Shown here: in pieces, positions 30,011 through 41,722 of the stretch
How the letters are laid out: each line of letters starts with the position of its first letter
Position numbering within the stretch: the first letter of the stretch is position 1
Assembly: GCA_037127315.1 (NCBI GenBank)
Contig: JBBBDQ010001122.1
Span: 5,907,001 to 5,971,000 of the forward strand
Direction: 5' to 3'
DNA length: 64,000 nucleotides
Source: Ascarosepion bandense
Lineage: Eukaryota > Mollusca > Cephalopoda > Sepiida > Sepiidae
Made by a program: the position numbers and the translations under genes
Notes under the pieces: model-generated
Told to the model about the DNA's origin: nothing
The model's database searches: none
The model's input: the letters and a program-made list of their open reading frames with translations, nothing else

Positions 30011-30686
30011 TTACGACAGACATTCAACACGTGAAAGGGAAATACAATACTGTCGCAGACACATTGTCCAGAACAGATGTCAACTCCATGGATAACAATA
30101 TCTTGAGCCAGGAGCTGATAGCTGATGAACAAAAGGGTGATACAACAATACCCGACCTCATTAAGGATACTTCATTGAAACTGCAGGAATTCCCTTGTCC
30201 ATTTAGCAGTAAAACACTTTTCTGCGACACTACACTAAATACTCCGAGACCATACATTCCACCACCTCTCAGGAAAACAGTATTTCTCCATTTCCACAAT
30301 ATATCCCATCCGAGCAAGCGAGCAACCGTCAGGCTTATCGCTGATCGATTCGTGTGGCCGAATATGAAGCAAGACATCCGGAATTGGGTCACAACCTGCA
30401 TACCATGCCAAAAGTGCAAAATGCACAGGCACACAAAATCCCCAGTTGGAACATTCGCTACACCCGACGCACGTTTCAGTCACATCCACATGGACCTCGT
30501 CGGACCCTTACCAATGTGCCAGGGGTACCAATATCTGCTAACAATCATAGACCGTTTCTCGAGGTGGATGGTAGCGGTACCGATTAAGGACATTTCCGCT
30601 ACCACAGTCTCCAAAGCTATCCTTGCCAACTGGATCACAAACTTTAGCGTACCCCAAGTTCTCACTACAGATCGGGGACCACAGTT
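29977..30686 (+). pseudogene. Gypsy integrase, truncated
   Basis: The end of RNase H ([21 protein letters not shown]...ADTLSR) followed by integrase. The HH-CC zinc domain is visible (HFHNISH, then CIPCQKC), then the catalytic core with its first aspartate in HMDLVGPLP and second in LTTDRGPQF. The third acid is absent because the gene is cut at 30,686. The remaining residues after GPQF are not integrase and stop at once. Confidence 0.82.
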
Positions 30687-31418
30687 TGTGACACGATAAC
30701 TAGATATATATGTATTTTATTATAATAGATTAAAATAGAAAATAGATTAGAATAGAAAATAGTTTAGAAAACATATCTAACAAAAGTGAAAAAGAAGAGG
30801 AAAAAAATAAATAAACGCTTTTTCTTTTTGAGGAAAATTGACTCAGTGATAAAAGTTCAGCAAGTACGTTTTCGATGACCCGGTCAAAGGCTGTTCTTAC
30901 TGTATCTTGACCTCACATTAAGCCTTTTCCGGCGGAAGCCTTATTAAGATAAACAAAAAAAAGATAACTGAAATTTCAGACTTACAGTCGCCGGTGTTTG
31001 TCACCAGTGGTCTAGAGCATTTCCGGATTTCCTTGTTTCCGGTCGATTTTAGATAAATTCAGGTGTTTTTTCCGAGTTGAGCAGTTAAGTTAAAGACGAG
31101 AGAAGTGAAAGGAGTCAGCCGGGTGCGAACTTGAAGTAAGGGTCTCCGTTCGTCTTGGTTCGTTCAGTTTGGGTTTGTTGATCTCCATTAATTAGAGTTA
31201 GAGCTGTATGTCACATTCGCCTGCCCCAACAGACAAGGCTAACTCTAAACGAATAAAGCTTCCTTTTCAACTCATCCAAATTTTGGAAGTTCGTTCCTTG
31301 CAGTCAATCTTGTACCCCCAGCTGTCCGTCCGACGGTTTCTACAAATTCCCGGCAACAACACAGCGTGGAGAACGGCCGCCGGAGGAAATTGTTAGGACG
31401 GACCATTGGGGTATTACA
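30687..31418 (+). repeat. Possible LTR of an unidentified retroelement
   Basis: This 732-bp segment starts TGTGACACG and ends GGTATTACA, the TG...CA form of an LTR. It lies between the broken Gypsy integrase and a LINE ORF1 fragment. It has an AT-rich left part and an AATAAA at about 31,251. A 10-bp perfect inverted repeat (TTAGAGTTAG at 31192-31201, CTAACTCTAA at 31239-31248) flanks the region before it. I see no coding potential, no second copy in the window, and no clean target duplication (GTTT occurs on both sides but overlaps the start). Confidence 0.4.
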
Positions 31419-31550
31419 GTTTCAGAAAACAACACCAGCGGCAACTAAGACAACACCGTCAAAAAAGGACACTACGCCCCTCAAAGGGCAACAAGCAAAC
31501 AAACAACAGGAGCCCACGGAGTGTTCACGCTCTTCCTCGCTCAAACGAAG

Positions 31551-32375
31551 CAAAATGCTTGTTGCCCTTTGAGGGGCGTAGTGTCCTTTTTTGACGGTGT
31601 TGTCTTAGTTGCCGCTGGTGTTGTTTTTGGAGAGGGCTTCTTTTCTGCTGTTGGTGGTGTAGTTGGTGAAGTAAGTGGCACTTTGGCCCTCTTACCCACC
31701 GTCTGCCACTCCGTCCTTAGAGGACTTGGTCATTTTCTGTGCTTCTTTGGTTTTTTCTTTTGGTGTCTCTTTTTGCTGCTGCTCCTTCTGTTGTTCTTTC
31801 GGGGCCGGGTTCCTTGTTGGGCACGCCTTCGCCATGTTGTTGGTTGCGCCGCATGCCCAACAGCACGGCTTCCTACCCTCCACCACGACGTAGATGGAGC
31901 GGTCTCCGCAGGTGATGATATTTGGTATGTCTGTGAATTCCTTGCGAGTCACCGTCACCTGCAGTTCGACGTCACCAGTTTTGAATCCAGATTTTGAAAG
32001 AATGGCAGACACTTCCGCCACACGGCTGTGTTGGGAGAAGAAGGCTCCCAGGTGGTCCTCCGAAATGTGCATGGGGACTTCATGCAGGGTGACTTTTGTC
32101 TTCCTCGTCCCCATGTACTCCGTTTGCAGGCACAGCGTTTTTGTTTCCAGAGTTGTGCCTGCCAGCTGCTTCGCCTCCTCCTCTGTCGCCAGGAGGACGT
32201 CCCACATCGCATGACTCCTCCTGGCCACTGCCTTCGCCTTTATGTTGAGGATTTTAATGTTCTCCTCGATAGTGTCTCGGTTCACCCCGACCAGCTTCTG
32301 CGTCTTTAGGTCCTTCGTGACGAGTGAGATTATTCTTGGCTCCACGCTGGCCAGGGTGTCGGGGACAGAGAGCAG
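31551..32375 (-). pseudogene. Inverted ORF1 segment in LINE copy F
   Basis: On the minus strand this reads ELLSVPDTLASVEPRI... through the RRM-like region, an intact CCHC knuckle (C-WA-C-GATN-N-MAKA-C has Asn at the histidine position) and the Lys/Gln-rich linker. It corresponds to roughly residues 150-420 of the copy C ORF1. Its right-hand part repeats, in inverted form, about 71 bp of the sense piece on its left (31426-31496 against 31559-31629). Flanking sense sequence is otherwise continuous (CTCAAACGAAG / AAACGAGGAAGAG), so the block looks inserted into or flipped within one ORF1. Confidence 0.8.
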
Positions 32376-33182
32376 CTCAAACGAGGAAGAGAGGAGGAGG
32401 TTACCCGAGGAAAAACAAAGGCGCCCCGCAAAAGCAGGAGCGCAGAAAGAGAGCAAAGAGCAGCGTCAGCCCCCACCACCCCCGCAAAAAGAACTTACGC
32501 TGATAAGGCGAGAAGCTACCCGTCGTCCCCACAGAGACCTTCCCAGCCCCCTGTGTTTCAGCTGACGCCCTTGAAAGCCCTGACTTCGAGAAGTCTACCC
32601 ACCTCCCCTCACAAGCCCACCCAACCCATCGAGGAACTCTTGACCCCACTGACATCCCACACCCCATCCCCTGCACCTGAACCCACTCCCGCAAAAGTCA
32701 ACAAGAAGAAACCACTTCCCCAGGGGGAAGACCTATTACACGTGGAAGAATCCACTTACAAACAGTACAGCGCGCAGAGACGCTCGCTGTTAAAACAACT
32801 CTATAGACTGAAGGAGGTGGACAACCTCTCAACAGAGAACCCCAAGAACTTTTCCCAGGCCCCGGGCGTCATTGCCCTTGTGCGATGCACAGGTGGAAAT
32901 CTGAGGGTCTGGGAACACATCGAAAGGGTAGAAGAACGCTACCCCAAAATCAACATGTGTATCAGAAACACTCCGGAACTACACAAGATGACAAAACTTT
33001 GTACAGGGAGGGTCCCCATTTTAATCCACCCCTGCTTGTATAGAGCGATAAAACTAATTTACCCCACGAACGTTGGTGGCATTGTCTCTGGCGGACGGAT
33101 TACGTCCGACGTTGGTACAGGCTCCCTGGGACAATCCGTCGGGGTCCTGACTGCCAGGGATTTCCGACCGGTATACAACTAA
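32376..33182 (+). pseudogene. LINE ORF1 C-terminal part (copy F)
   Basis: Sense reading of the ORF1 linker and conserved C-terminal domain, open from at least 32,553 (FQLTPLKALTSRSL) to 33182 (VGVLTARDFRPVYN). The final Cys-Asp of other copies is Tyr-Asn. The CGGACGGATTACGTCCG hairpin is at 33092-33108. The 26-bp spacer to ORF2 contains CCG|GTATACA and CCTTACAG, similar to the splice-like signals in copy E. Confidence 0.78.
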
Positions 33183-33208
33183 TTGGATTTACCTTACAGA
33201 TCTGAATC

Positions 33209-36200
33209 ATGTCTATCAAGCTGGCTACTGTGAATGCGAATGGCCTGAGGGATCGGGGCAAGGCGGCCCACCTGCTTCGTGACCTCTTGTCGTTCGATGT
33301 GGATGTTGCCGCGATCCAAGAGACGCACTTTGTTTGCGACGTCGATGCCTGTGTGCTGGCGAACGACTTTGTCGTTTATTCAACATATGGGAACCGGCAA
33401 GCCAGAGGTGTTTCTTTGCTGGTGAAGCGTACCCTGGATGCGAAGGTTGACCTTGTTCATCACGGTGCCGAGGGCCGGCTGATCGTGGCCGATATTGCAG
33501 TGAACAGCAAGTCGTTTCGTCTGATCGTGGTTTATGTGCCCAACGACAAAGGTGAGCGTGTTGATTTTTTCTGTCTGTTAGGGCCCTTCCTGGTCGATTC
33601 CAAGCGACTAGTTCTAGTGGGGGACTGGAATGCCGTCCTGGACCCCAAGCTGGATAGAGGGTGGGGCGCTAAAGGGAGGAGTGGTGATCGCAGCCTGGTT
33701 GATCTGATCGACGAATGTGGTCTTGTCGATAGATAGCGGGTCGATCATCCGGGCGGGAGCATGTGGACGTGGACGAATAGTTGGCCCTCTACCAAGGTGG
33801 TTAGCTACCTGGACAGAGTGTTAGTGAGAGAAGCCGACGTAGACTTTTTAGAATGTCCAACGTTCCACTGGTTAGGCTACACGGACCACAAACTCGTTTG
33901 TGCTCGTGTGGTGTTAGACTTTAGGCCTAGAATGGCTGGCTACTGGAAGTTCAATCTGTCCTTACTGGACAGGCGGGACTTTCAGCGCCAGCTAATTAGC
34001 CTAGTTCAGCGGGCGTTAATTGGGCGTGTCATTGGGAATAAGTGGTGGGCTAGACTTAAGGATAGCATTAGGTCTTTCGCTACTCAATACAGCCAACGGC
34101 TCAACCTAGATAAGGCTAAGAAGGCGAAGACACTTAGAGATAACTTTTCCCGAGCGGAGGCTGGCGGTGATCCCCTAGAAATAGCCTTAGCTAGGGAGGC
34201 CCTTGAGCGGTCGAATAGCGGCCGTTACATGGGTCAAGTAGTTAGACATAAGTTAAGCAAGATGTCTTCCGAAGCTGTGAGCATGGGCGCTTCATTGCGT
34301 CGGGAAGAAGTTCGTCGAAACGGCGATCGGTACATTCGAGAGATACGAGACCCGGATGGACACACCCTAAGGTCGACTGATGGCATGTGTGAGGCGTTTC
34401 GCCGGCATTTCGAGCACCGGTTCACCAAGGAGCCCGGTCTCCGCGACGAGGAGTTTCGCAGCTATTTGGCTGACTTTCCCCGGCTTTTGTCGGCTGAAGC
34501 GGCTAGCTGCGAGGGAGAGATTACGGAGGACGAAGTCTACGCGGCTTTGAAGAAGGTTGGCAGAGGCAAGTCGCCGGGTTTGGATGGTTTGCCCTACGAA
34601 TTGTACTTGAGGCTGTCGCACATTTTTGTCCCGATCTTGACTGTGGTGTTCAACAACTGGTTCCGGCAGGGGTCCATCCCCAATCGGTTCACCAGGGGCG
34701 TGATCACGCTGTTGAGAAAAGGCAAGAAGGTTGGGAGGGAATTAGACGGTTACAGGCCCATAACTCTGCTAAACACAGAGTTAAAGATTTTGGCCAAGAT
34801 CCTGATGAATCGCTTGCAGCTAGTTGCTGAGTCTCTGTTGGGACCTGAACAGATTTGCGCTGTGAAGGGCTGAACAATTCAGAGCAACCTGCACTTGATC
34901 CGCACGATCGTAGAGGGAGTAGAAGACGACGAACGAGCTGCGCTGATCAATTTAGATCAGTCCAAGGCATTTGATAGGGTTGACCATGGCTACCTGGCGG
35001 CTGTCCTGCAGGCTGCTGGATTCGAAACCGACTTCAGCCGCTGGATTAGTCTCCTGTATCGCTCCCCCACGGCTGTGGTGCAGGTGAACGGGAAGCTGTC
35101 GAGCGCTTTCGCGCTGTCTAGGTCGGTCCGACAAGGTTGTCCACTGTCGTCCTTACTCTATGTCCTGACGTTGGAGACCCTCCTTCGCAGGCTAAGGGAC
35201 AGGGCGTGCAGTCCGGCCCTACGTGGAACCGCTGTCCCTGGTGGAGGCGCTCGAGCCAGGGTTTCTGCGTACGCCGATGACGTATCGGTTTTTCTGTCCT
35301 CTCATGGGGACATAAGAGCGGTACAGAAGGTGCTTGCACAGTACGAACAGGTGACTGGGGCCAAGATTAACTGTGACAAGTCGTCCGGCTTGCGGTTAGG
35401 TGCCTGGAAGGGAATCTCTCTCCCGGGGCCCTTCGACTGGATGGACGGGCCGGTCAAGCTCCTCGGAGTTTGGTTTGGTCCGGACTTACAGTTGAAGAAA
35501 AATTGGTCTGAAGTACAGGCAAAGGTCGTTGCGCTGGTCGAGATTTGGCAACGAAGGAGTTTGTCCTTGAAGGGCTTGGCGGAGGTGTGTGCCACATACC
35601 TCTTTCCCTTGATCCTTTACCGGTTGAATGTACTTCCACTTTGTCAGGCGTGTGAGGAGGCGCTCGAGCGTCTGCTAATCTCCTTTCTTTGGAGCGGACG
35701 CAGACATCACGTCGACAAACGTGTCTGTTACCAACGTCCGTGTAATGGGGGTCTGGGGGAGCCGCACTTGGCAAGCCACAAGCTTGCCTCAAGGTTGGCA
35801 TTCCTGAGACGTGCGTTAATGGATGACGGTTTGCTTTTGGGGGTAGTGCGGGACGCGTTCCCGCGCCTCACTATCACTACCCTGATCTCAAGGCGCTGCC
35901 GTAAGCCTCGGGAGCAATCCAAGTTCATTCGCGAATGCCGTAAGGCCTTGATGGCCATTCCGCGGTCCAGTGACCTTTCACAGCCTAGGAAACTCTTATC
36001 GAGGATTAGTGGAGGGTGTCGCGAAGGATCGCCTCAGGAGCAAGCTCGGCATGACGGAGGGTGAATATCGCTCTCATTGGTCTTGGGCGCCAGGATCGGA
36101 GTATCTCAGCAACTCTGAGTTTTCTTTGACCTGGCGATTAGCTCGGAATGGCTTGTCTCTCAATGACTTGCGTTTCATAATGGGCTTGGCAGATTTGCTG

Positions 36201-36326
36201 GACTGTGAACGTTGCTATCTTGGCATCAAGGGGACGTCTTCTTTTTTAGACCTGTTAAGTCGCATCGGGTTGGATTGCTCTGGAACCCTTCCCATGGTTA
36301 AGGTTAGTACTCATTTGTGTTCCTAG
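33209..36326 (+). pseudogene. LINE ORF2 (copy F), two stops and deletions
   Basis: ORF2 relic starting at ATG 33209 (MSIKLATVNANGL) and reading through QETHF and GDWN to a TAG at 33734-33736 where copy C has a tyrosine codon. It goes on in the same frame with SYLDR and TDH and the first half of the reverse transcriptase to a TGA at 34871-34873, the same stop as in copy E. It then continues through QSKAFDRVDH, RQGCPLSSLLY and YADD. A 2-nt deletion at about 35,996 shifts the last part. After CERCYLGIKGTSS about 370 bp are missing, so the zinc finger is lost and the frame exits at 36326. Confidence 0.85.
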
Positions 36327-36969
36327 TTAAGGTGTATGAATGTATGTCCTGGCCTGTTTCCCGGCACTCTGGTTTTGTTATGATTCAGCGCTTGACCCCC
36401 AATTTCCCGTTTATTTTGACCTCTGTTTTTGTCATGCTGAATCAGAATTTTTTCATTCCCAACCCTAATCTTTTTGCTCCTCCCCATTCCCAGTAGAAAG
36501 AGTGTGGCTTGATTTTGTCTGACAGGCAGAATACAGTGACCTCTTTGATTTTTGTGGGTGGGTTGGGACCAGCTAACACAATGTTTTTGTTTGTATTTTT
36601 AGTTTCTTTTATTTTGGGATGTTATATCATGCCCCCTTTCCCCTGTGTCATTTCACGGCATTATTTTCAAAATATATTTTTGTATTACAAATTATTATGG
36701 AAAAAAGATAATTGTAAAAAAGAAATTTTTATACACATTGGGATTTTTTATAGATTCCCCGGAGTGTTTTTGTGGTATTCTGGTATATGATAGGTATGAG
36801 TGTCGAAGGATAACTTCTTTTGGTGATAGAGAAAAATTGTAACGCATGCTTGGGTCACAAATGAAATTAGCTAGGAATAAGATAGCGTACTGCATGACCA
36901 ACCTCAGTTTTGTTCCCCCTCCCAAATAGGCCTTGTGCCGCAATTGTGTAAGTTATGACAATAAATAAA

Positions 36970-37622
36970 CAGAGGACCCCGGGGTCGAGCGACGCGCTCC
37001 CCTACCATCTGCGCCTGGCCGACCTTTGCCGCTCGCCATAGCAGCAGCCGCCAGCAGGAGCAGCCACGCAGTAGCAGCCACGCAGTAGCAGCAGCCGCCC
37101 CTAGCCCAACCTGCCAACTCCAGCAGCAGCAGCCAAATTCTGCAACAGTCCTTTTTAGGACTATCTGTTTACATTGATATAATCCTTTTAAGGGCTTCCC
37201 GTTTCTGATATGCACAAGTCCTTTTAAGGGCTCTTCAACTACATATGCTATAGACCTTTTCAGGGCTAACCTACCCGAGCAGCAGAAGCAGTAGACGCAG
37301 CAGGTGCACCAGGCAGAATCAGGCAGATCCCGGCCACGCACACGACCGTACTTCTAAGGACAACCGGAGCAGAATTTACAATAACCAACATCGCCTTTGT
37401 ACTACCCTGCCAGTTACCGGTCTACCGCCTTGGAACCAAGCGATCCCTTTAATTAGCACCAGCGACTCAAAGAAATTCCTGTAAAAAATTTTTGCCAGAT
37501 TAGGCAAATAAAAATTTGGCTGAAACTTATAAACCTTCGATTTCGTTGTCCTTGATTCGATCGTATTACATTAATTCACAGCGGGGTTAACGGCACCTAT
37601 TCTGTCGATAGCTCCCGCTTCA
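36970..37622 (+). repeat. Second copy of the Gypsy LTR
   Basis: 653 bp homologous to 23653-24282, ending in the same CCCGCTTCA. It has one extra unit of about 33 bp with CCTTTTAAGGGCT. No PBS follows; the next bases belong to an antisense gag relic. It may be the displaced 3' LTR of the Gypsy element or part of a duplicated LINE-LTR block. Confidence 0.65.
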
Positions 37623-37932
37623 ATAGTCTCATTGGAGTGCAGAGTTTGTCTTGAAAACTGCTTATATACTTTGCAGGGGTCAAACGCAAATGCCTACCGT
37701 AATGTTTCTTTTTCCTGGTCCACATTGACCTTGTCCTTATTCGATAATTGCTGGTAAATGTCAAAGTCTCTCCAGGCAGTTGCAAGATCACTTGTTCAAC
37801 TCCCGACAATTTGCATATGAGGTCGACTTTTACAAGCCAGTCCACAATTGAAGTTAAACCATTATACTCAGGTATCATCTTGAGGTCAAATTTTCCTTCG
37901 AGCATAATGCTGAAATAGCTTGTTGTAGACAC
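37623..37932 (-). pseudogene. Gypsy-type gag fragment
   Basis: On the minus strand FDLKMIPEYNGLTSIVDWLVK and KLSGVEQVILQLPG are followed, after a one-base shift, by YQQLSNKDKVNVDQEKETLR, a stop, and AFAFDPCKVYKQFSRQ. This is the N-terminal capsid part of a Gypsy Gag from a family different from the element at 24-30 kb. Frameshift and stop show decay. It ends abruptly at the LTR at 37,622. A SINE-like repeat lies close to its other end. Confidence 0.65.
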
Positions 37933-37999
37933 AAAGACAGATCTTAACTTTCACAGGGTACGTTTTCATTCCAAACACTGTTACCGCAAAATTTCTGTT

Positions 38000-38215
38000 T
38001 TTTTCTTTTTTTTTCTTTTTTTTTTTTAATCGTATCACCCCGAGCAAGGTGATAACGCCACTGATGTGCAGGAGGCTACGTAATAGTGAAAAGATTGGAA
38101 AAGATAAAGCTGGAAACCACATCCTAAACAGGGAACAAGGGATGAGCCTCTTAACCTGTTCAATAGACATGGGTGGAGTGTGAACCGTACTCTCAAACAG
38201 TGCACCGAGTGAATT
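38000..38215 (-). repeat. SINE-like repeat, family 2 (minus orientation)
   Basis: Poly-T at 37,998-38,028 followed by the antisense of a unit that ends ...GGGGTGATACGATT-poly(A) in sense orientation. It contains the block with CACCCCGAGCAAGG and CGCCACTGATGTGCAGG. Other copies lie at 47,978-48,060, 48,648-48,765, 53,835-54,026 and, as a short stub, 61,390-61,420. Confidence 0.65.
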
Positions 38216-38443
38216 ACTCACAGGTAGCATCTCTAACTCTTATCTTCCCAACTCACTCCACTTCTGAAAGAAAAAATTTTGTAACAATAACGGATACATC
38301 AATGAAAATAGGGTCTAGACAGGGGTTTTAAAAATTAAGTTAACACTTTGACCATTTCAATTGAAAGAAGAAATCATGTATTCCCCAAAATAGAAGTTTC
38401 TATATTTCAAGATGTCTACCTCATCATCAGGCAAATGTTAGAT
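38216..38443. other. AT-rich spacer
   Basis: No gene seen. Its last part (about 38,385-38,440) resembles 39,735-39,790, just inside the second direct repeat, suggesting that the duplicated unit is older and longer than the well-conserved 0.73 kb. Confidence 0.4.
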
Positions 38444-39178
38444 CTGTGGGGTTTCATACATTGACACCCACACACACACACACACACACGCACGGTCACT
38501 CGGCGTCCACGTGATGACTTGTTCCCGCCTAAACGATGCCAATAAAAGCGAAGAACATCACGTGGTACGTCAGTTAGGATTTCGTCCCGGGACAAGAGCA
38601 GACATGTCTCCCTAACTCACACAAACACTAATTGCGGGTAGCAATTAGTGGCGCAAATATTTTTTATTTTTCTTCTCACCGACATTAACACTATGCACAT
38701 TAACTTTCATTCAAACAGGACTTTACATAAAATAACTTTCTACACATAAATTCACATTTTTCCAACCTTCGTCAGTAGAAATCCACAGACTGACTAAGAC
38801 TGCTACATTCGCATGTAAGTCTCTCTCTCTCTCTACTCAACGCACACACAGACACAGAACTTTGTCTTCTGTCTGACTTTCTTCATCAAGGATTTGAACT
38901 TTGAACTCTTTACGGTAATCTTAACAATTGTTACAAACCTTTCTTTCAGCTAGAGTAAAAACTTCATACATCTTATTTTGTTTCTACGAACAGACGAAGG
39001 GGAATGACTCTTACCTTTTCACTTTCTTATGCATGCTCTCTCAACCCCATGTAACCTTTGTCAATACATTGTTTTTCTGGTTACTTTCGCCTTACTCGTT
39101 CTTTCTTATTGTCTGTTTTATTTCACCATGACTAAGGTTACGTCGAGTCGACTCGTAAATCTAAATTAGTAAGTGGAC
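38444..39178. repeat. 0.73-kb direct repeat, left copy
   Basis: 735 bp from CTGTGGGGTTTCATACATTG to AATTAGTAAGTGGAC, repeated at 40087-40815. It includes a (CA)n run at about 38,467-38,489. A 9-bp inverted repeat (CACGTGATG at 38508-38516, CATCACGTG at 38556-38564) surrounds CCAATAAAAGCG. An ATTGCGGGTAGCAATTAGTGGCGC segment lies further on. The compact CACGTG/TATA-like block and the TGGCGC could be LTR promoter and PBS features, but no element-coding sequence adjoins it. Confidence 0.6.
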
Positions 39179-40086
39179 GCCTCATCAACTACAGATCATT
39201 GTGAAAATGATTTTCATTTAAATATAAAAAAAGAAAATTAAAATATACACCCTACTCCTGAGAAATAACCAGACCTCGATATTACAAAACAAATGGCTGC
39301 CATATAAACAAGTTTCCCTTTTTCACAACAATTTGTCAATGGTTAAGTACATTCCTTTCTTTCAGCAAACCAGCCAAACATTTTTATAACAGTATTTCTC
39401 AGTTTGATTTTGTTACACATTCGATACAAAAATAAAATAATATGCCACTGTTAAAGAGGTTGGTTAGTATAAGCAGTACCCTAAAATGAAAGAATTATCC
39501 AGGGTACCTGACAACAACTAACATACATGGAAGGAGGGTGCATGAGGATAACAACTCTCAGAAAACAGCTTCGGTCTGTCTACTCTTTGTGAAGAGAACC
39601 AACAGTTTTACAATTCTGAGTTCTCTGGCATTTCGATTTTTTTTTTATTTTTTAACAAAGGGGTTCAATACAATAAATATTGTAGAGCCTGATATAATCA
39701 TAAATTTGTTTTTTTAATTAAAAATACATTGCGACATGGAAATTTCTATCTTTTGAGATTTTTACCTTGTCATCAGGCAATGCTAGTAAGGTTAATTTAG
39801 TTGGAATTGCTGGGAAAAAAAAAAAAAAAAGGAATACAAAAGACACAAGACAGAGAAAGATACAAGTAATTATGATGGCAATCACAGAGAAGAAAAGTCC
39901 TTGCAAAACTAATTGTGTTTGCGGCTTTAGAAGTCCAACTATGAAATGTTCTTTAATGTCCAAATAAATTAGACGGCTCTTAGAATGTTCAAAGTAGCCT
40001 CAAATAAGGAGAGGAAATTTCCTATCTGTTGTTCCTTACTAGAACATTTGAAAAAAAGAGGAAGATAAAAGGATTTTGCATTGAGC
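39179..40086. other. Interval between the direct repeats
   Basis: AT-rich, no coding sequence recognised. It contains TCATTGTGAAAATGATTTTC at about 39,197, a motif shared with the 41.8-kb and 62.1-kb repeats, and a poly-A run at about 39,815. If the repeats are LTRs, this 908-bp interior lacks all retroelement genes. Confidence 0.4.
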
Positions 40087-40815
40087 CTGTGGGGTTTCAT
40101 ACATTGACACCCACACACACGCATGGTCACTCGGCGTCCACGTGATGACTTGTTCCCGCCTAAACGATGCCAATAAAAGCGAAGAACATCACGTGGTACA
40201 TCAGTTAGGATTTCGTCCCGGGACAAGAGCAGACATGTCTCCCTAACTCACACAAACACACGCGCACTAATTGCGGGTAGCAATTAGTGGCGCAAATATT
40301 TTTTATTTTTCTTCTCACCGACATTAACACTATGCACATTAACTTTCATTCAAACAGGACTTTACATAAAATAACTTTCTACACATAAATTCACATTTTT
40401 CCAACCTTCGTCAGTAGAAATCCACAGACTGACTAAGACTGCTACATTCGCATGTAAGTCTCTCTCTCTCTACTCAACGCACACACAGACACGGAACTTT
40501 GTCTTCTGTCTGACTTTCTTCATCAAGGATTTGAACTTTGAACTCTTTACGAAAATCTTAACAATTGTTACAAACCTTTCTTTCAGCTAGAGTAAAAACT
40601 TCATACATCTTATTTTGTTTCTACGAACAGACGAAGGGGAATGACTCTTTCCTTTTCACTTTCTTATGCATGCTCTCTCAACCCCATGTAACCTTTGTCA
40701 ATACATTGTTTTTCTGGTTACTTTCGCCTTACTCGTTCTTTCTTATTGTCTGTTTTATTTCACCATGACTTAGGTTACGTCGAGTCGACTCGTAAATCTA
40801 AATTAGTAAGTGGAC
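40087..40815. repeat. 0.73-kb direct repeat, right copy
   Basis: 729 bp, about 98% identical by eye to the left copy. The differences are a shorter CA run, an ACACACGCGC insertion before ACTAATTGCGG, and a few substitutions. The flanks differ immediately outside on both sides. Confidence 0.6.
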
Positions 40816-41722
40816 CCACCGTCCACTACAAGCCCTCCAAAACTGGGTGTCCATTGATTTGTCGAGCTCTCTACGATACCCTCGTATCACCTATATTTAT
40901 AAAAAGTTCGAGAAGGAAAATTGTAAAATAAATCAAACCATCTTCTTTTTGTAACCAAACTTTTCATTGGTTCGTTCTGCATCAGCAGCAGCATTTTGCC
41001 TCTCTTTCGAAAAAGCGGGAATCTTCCCCGCTCTTGAAGCTCCAGTTGAAAAGAAGATTTTGAAGCTACCAGACCTATTGTTTCCAGCTCACTTATCTTT
41101 TAAGGCATATATATTTTCGCCTACTCGTTAAAAAGAAAACCACTTTTCTTTTAAGGCATATATATTTTCGCCTACTTGTAAAAAAGAAAATAAGCCGGAT
41201 TCATTTCTTTTTTACCTGCCTGAGAAACTAAATTAAATATTCAAACTGTGCAATAACAACCTTTTGCATCCAATATTTTTCTCCTGGTAAATAATTATAT
41301 TACTTCAACTTATCAACTTAAACTCAAGTATTTTTTAACATTCTTTCACACACACCTTGCTTGCTGTTTATTCTTCCAACTCATCATTTTGAACTATTTC
41401 AATTATTTGGACATACAGACTATTTTCCAACTCATCATCTTTGAACTGTTTAAATTATTTTCTTAAACACATACAAAAAAGTGTTTTATACATCTCCAGT
41501 TAATTATTAAAAGGGTATAAATAAGTTCTCTCCCTTTAACCGATTATTGTTATAATTAAAATATTGTCTACCTATGTCTTGTTTGTTCACTTTTTGGTAC
41601 ACATTGAATTGAGAAGCTAACATTATTATATAACAAATAAAAAAAGTAGTTAGGCCGCTACAGATTGGTCAAGGAAAATCATCTTAGCCAATCAAACAGC
41701 CCCATTTATATTAGGGGTGGGT
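40816..41722. other. AT-rich spacer with a short 51-bp tandem repeat
   Basis: No gene seen. Two tandem units around TTTTAAGGCATATATATTTT start at about 41,098 and 41,149 (period 51). An imperfect hairpin, AGCGGGAATCTTCCCCGCT, lies at about 41,015. Confidence 0.4.

Larger units (their letters stand above)
23653..30686 (+). mobile_element. Gypsy (Ty3-like) LTR retrotransposon, nested and decayed
   Basis: The order LTR, PBS, gag, protease, RT, RNase H, integrase is that of Ty3/Gypsy elements. Its gag is split by a BEL/Pao insertion (24528-27736) and its integrase is cut at about 30,686 by an LTR-like segment and LINE copy F. The LTR at 36970-37622 may be its displaced 3' LTR, or part of a segmental duplication. 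Catalytic changes and frameshifts show it is dead. Confidence 0.8.
31419..36969 (+). mobile_element. LINE copy F, 5'-truncated with inverted ORF1 segment
   Basis: A sixth Tx1/L1-like LINE. It lacks the 5' UTR and the start of ORF1. It begins with a short sense ORF1 piece (31419-31550), then an antisense ORF1 block (31551-32375), then runs in sense from the ORF1 linker through ORF2 and the 3' UTR to a tail at about 36,969. ORF2 has two stops, a 2-nt deletion and a deletion of about 370 bp around the C-terminal zinc finger. Its 3' half matches copy E very closely. Confidence 0.85.

Noticed and set aside
38928..40768. Twin 67-codon frames (38928-39131 and 40565-40768) with nearly identical translations
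   Set aside because: They lie in the 0.73-kb direct repeats. Their identity follows from the duplication, and the composition is Phe/Leu/Ser-rich without motifs.
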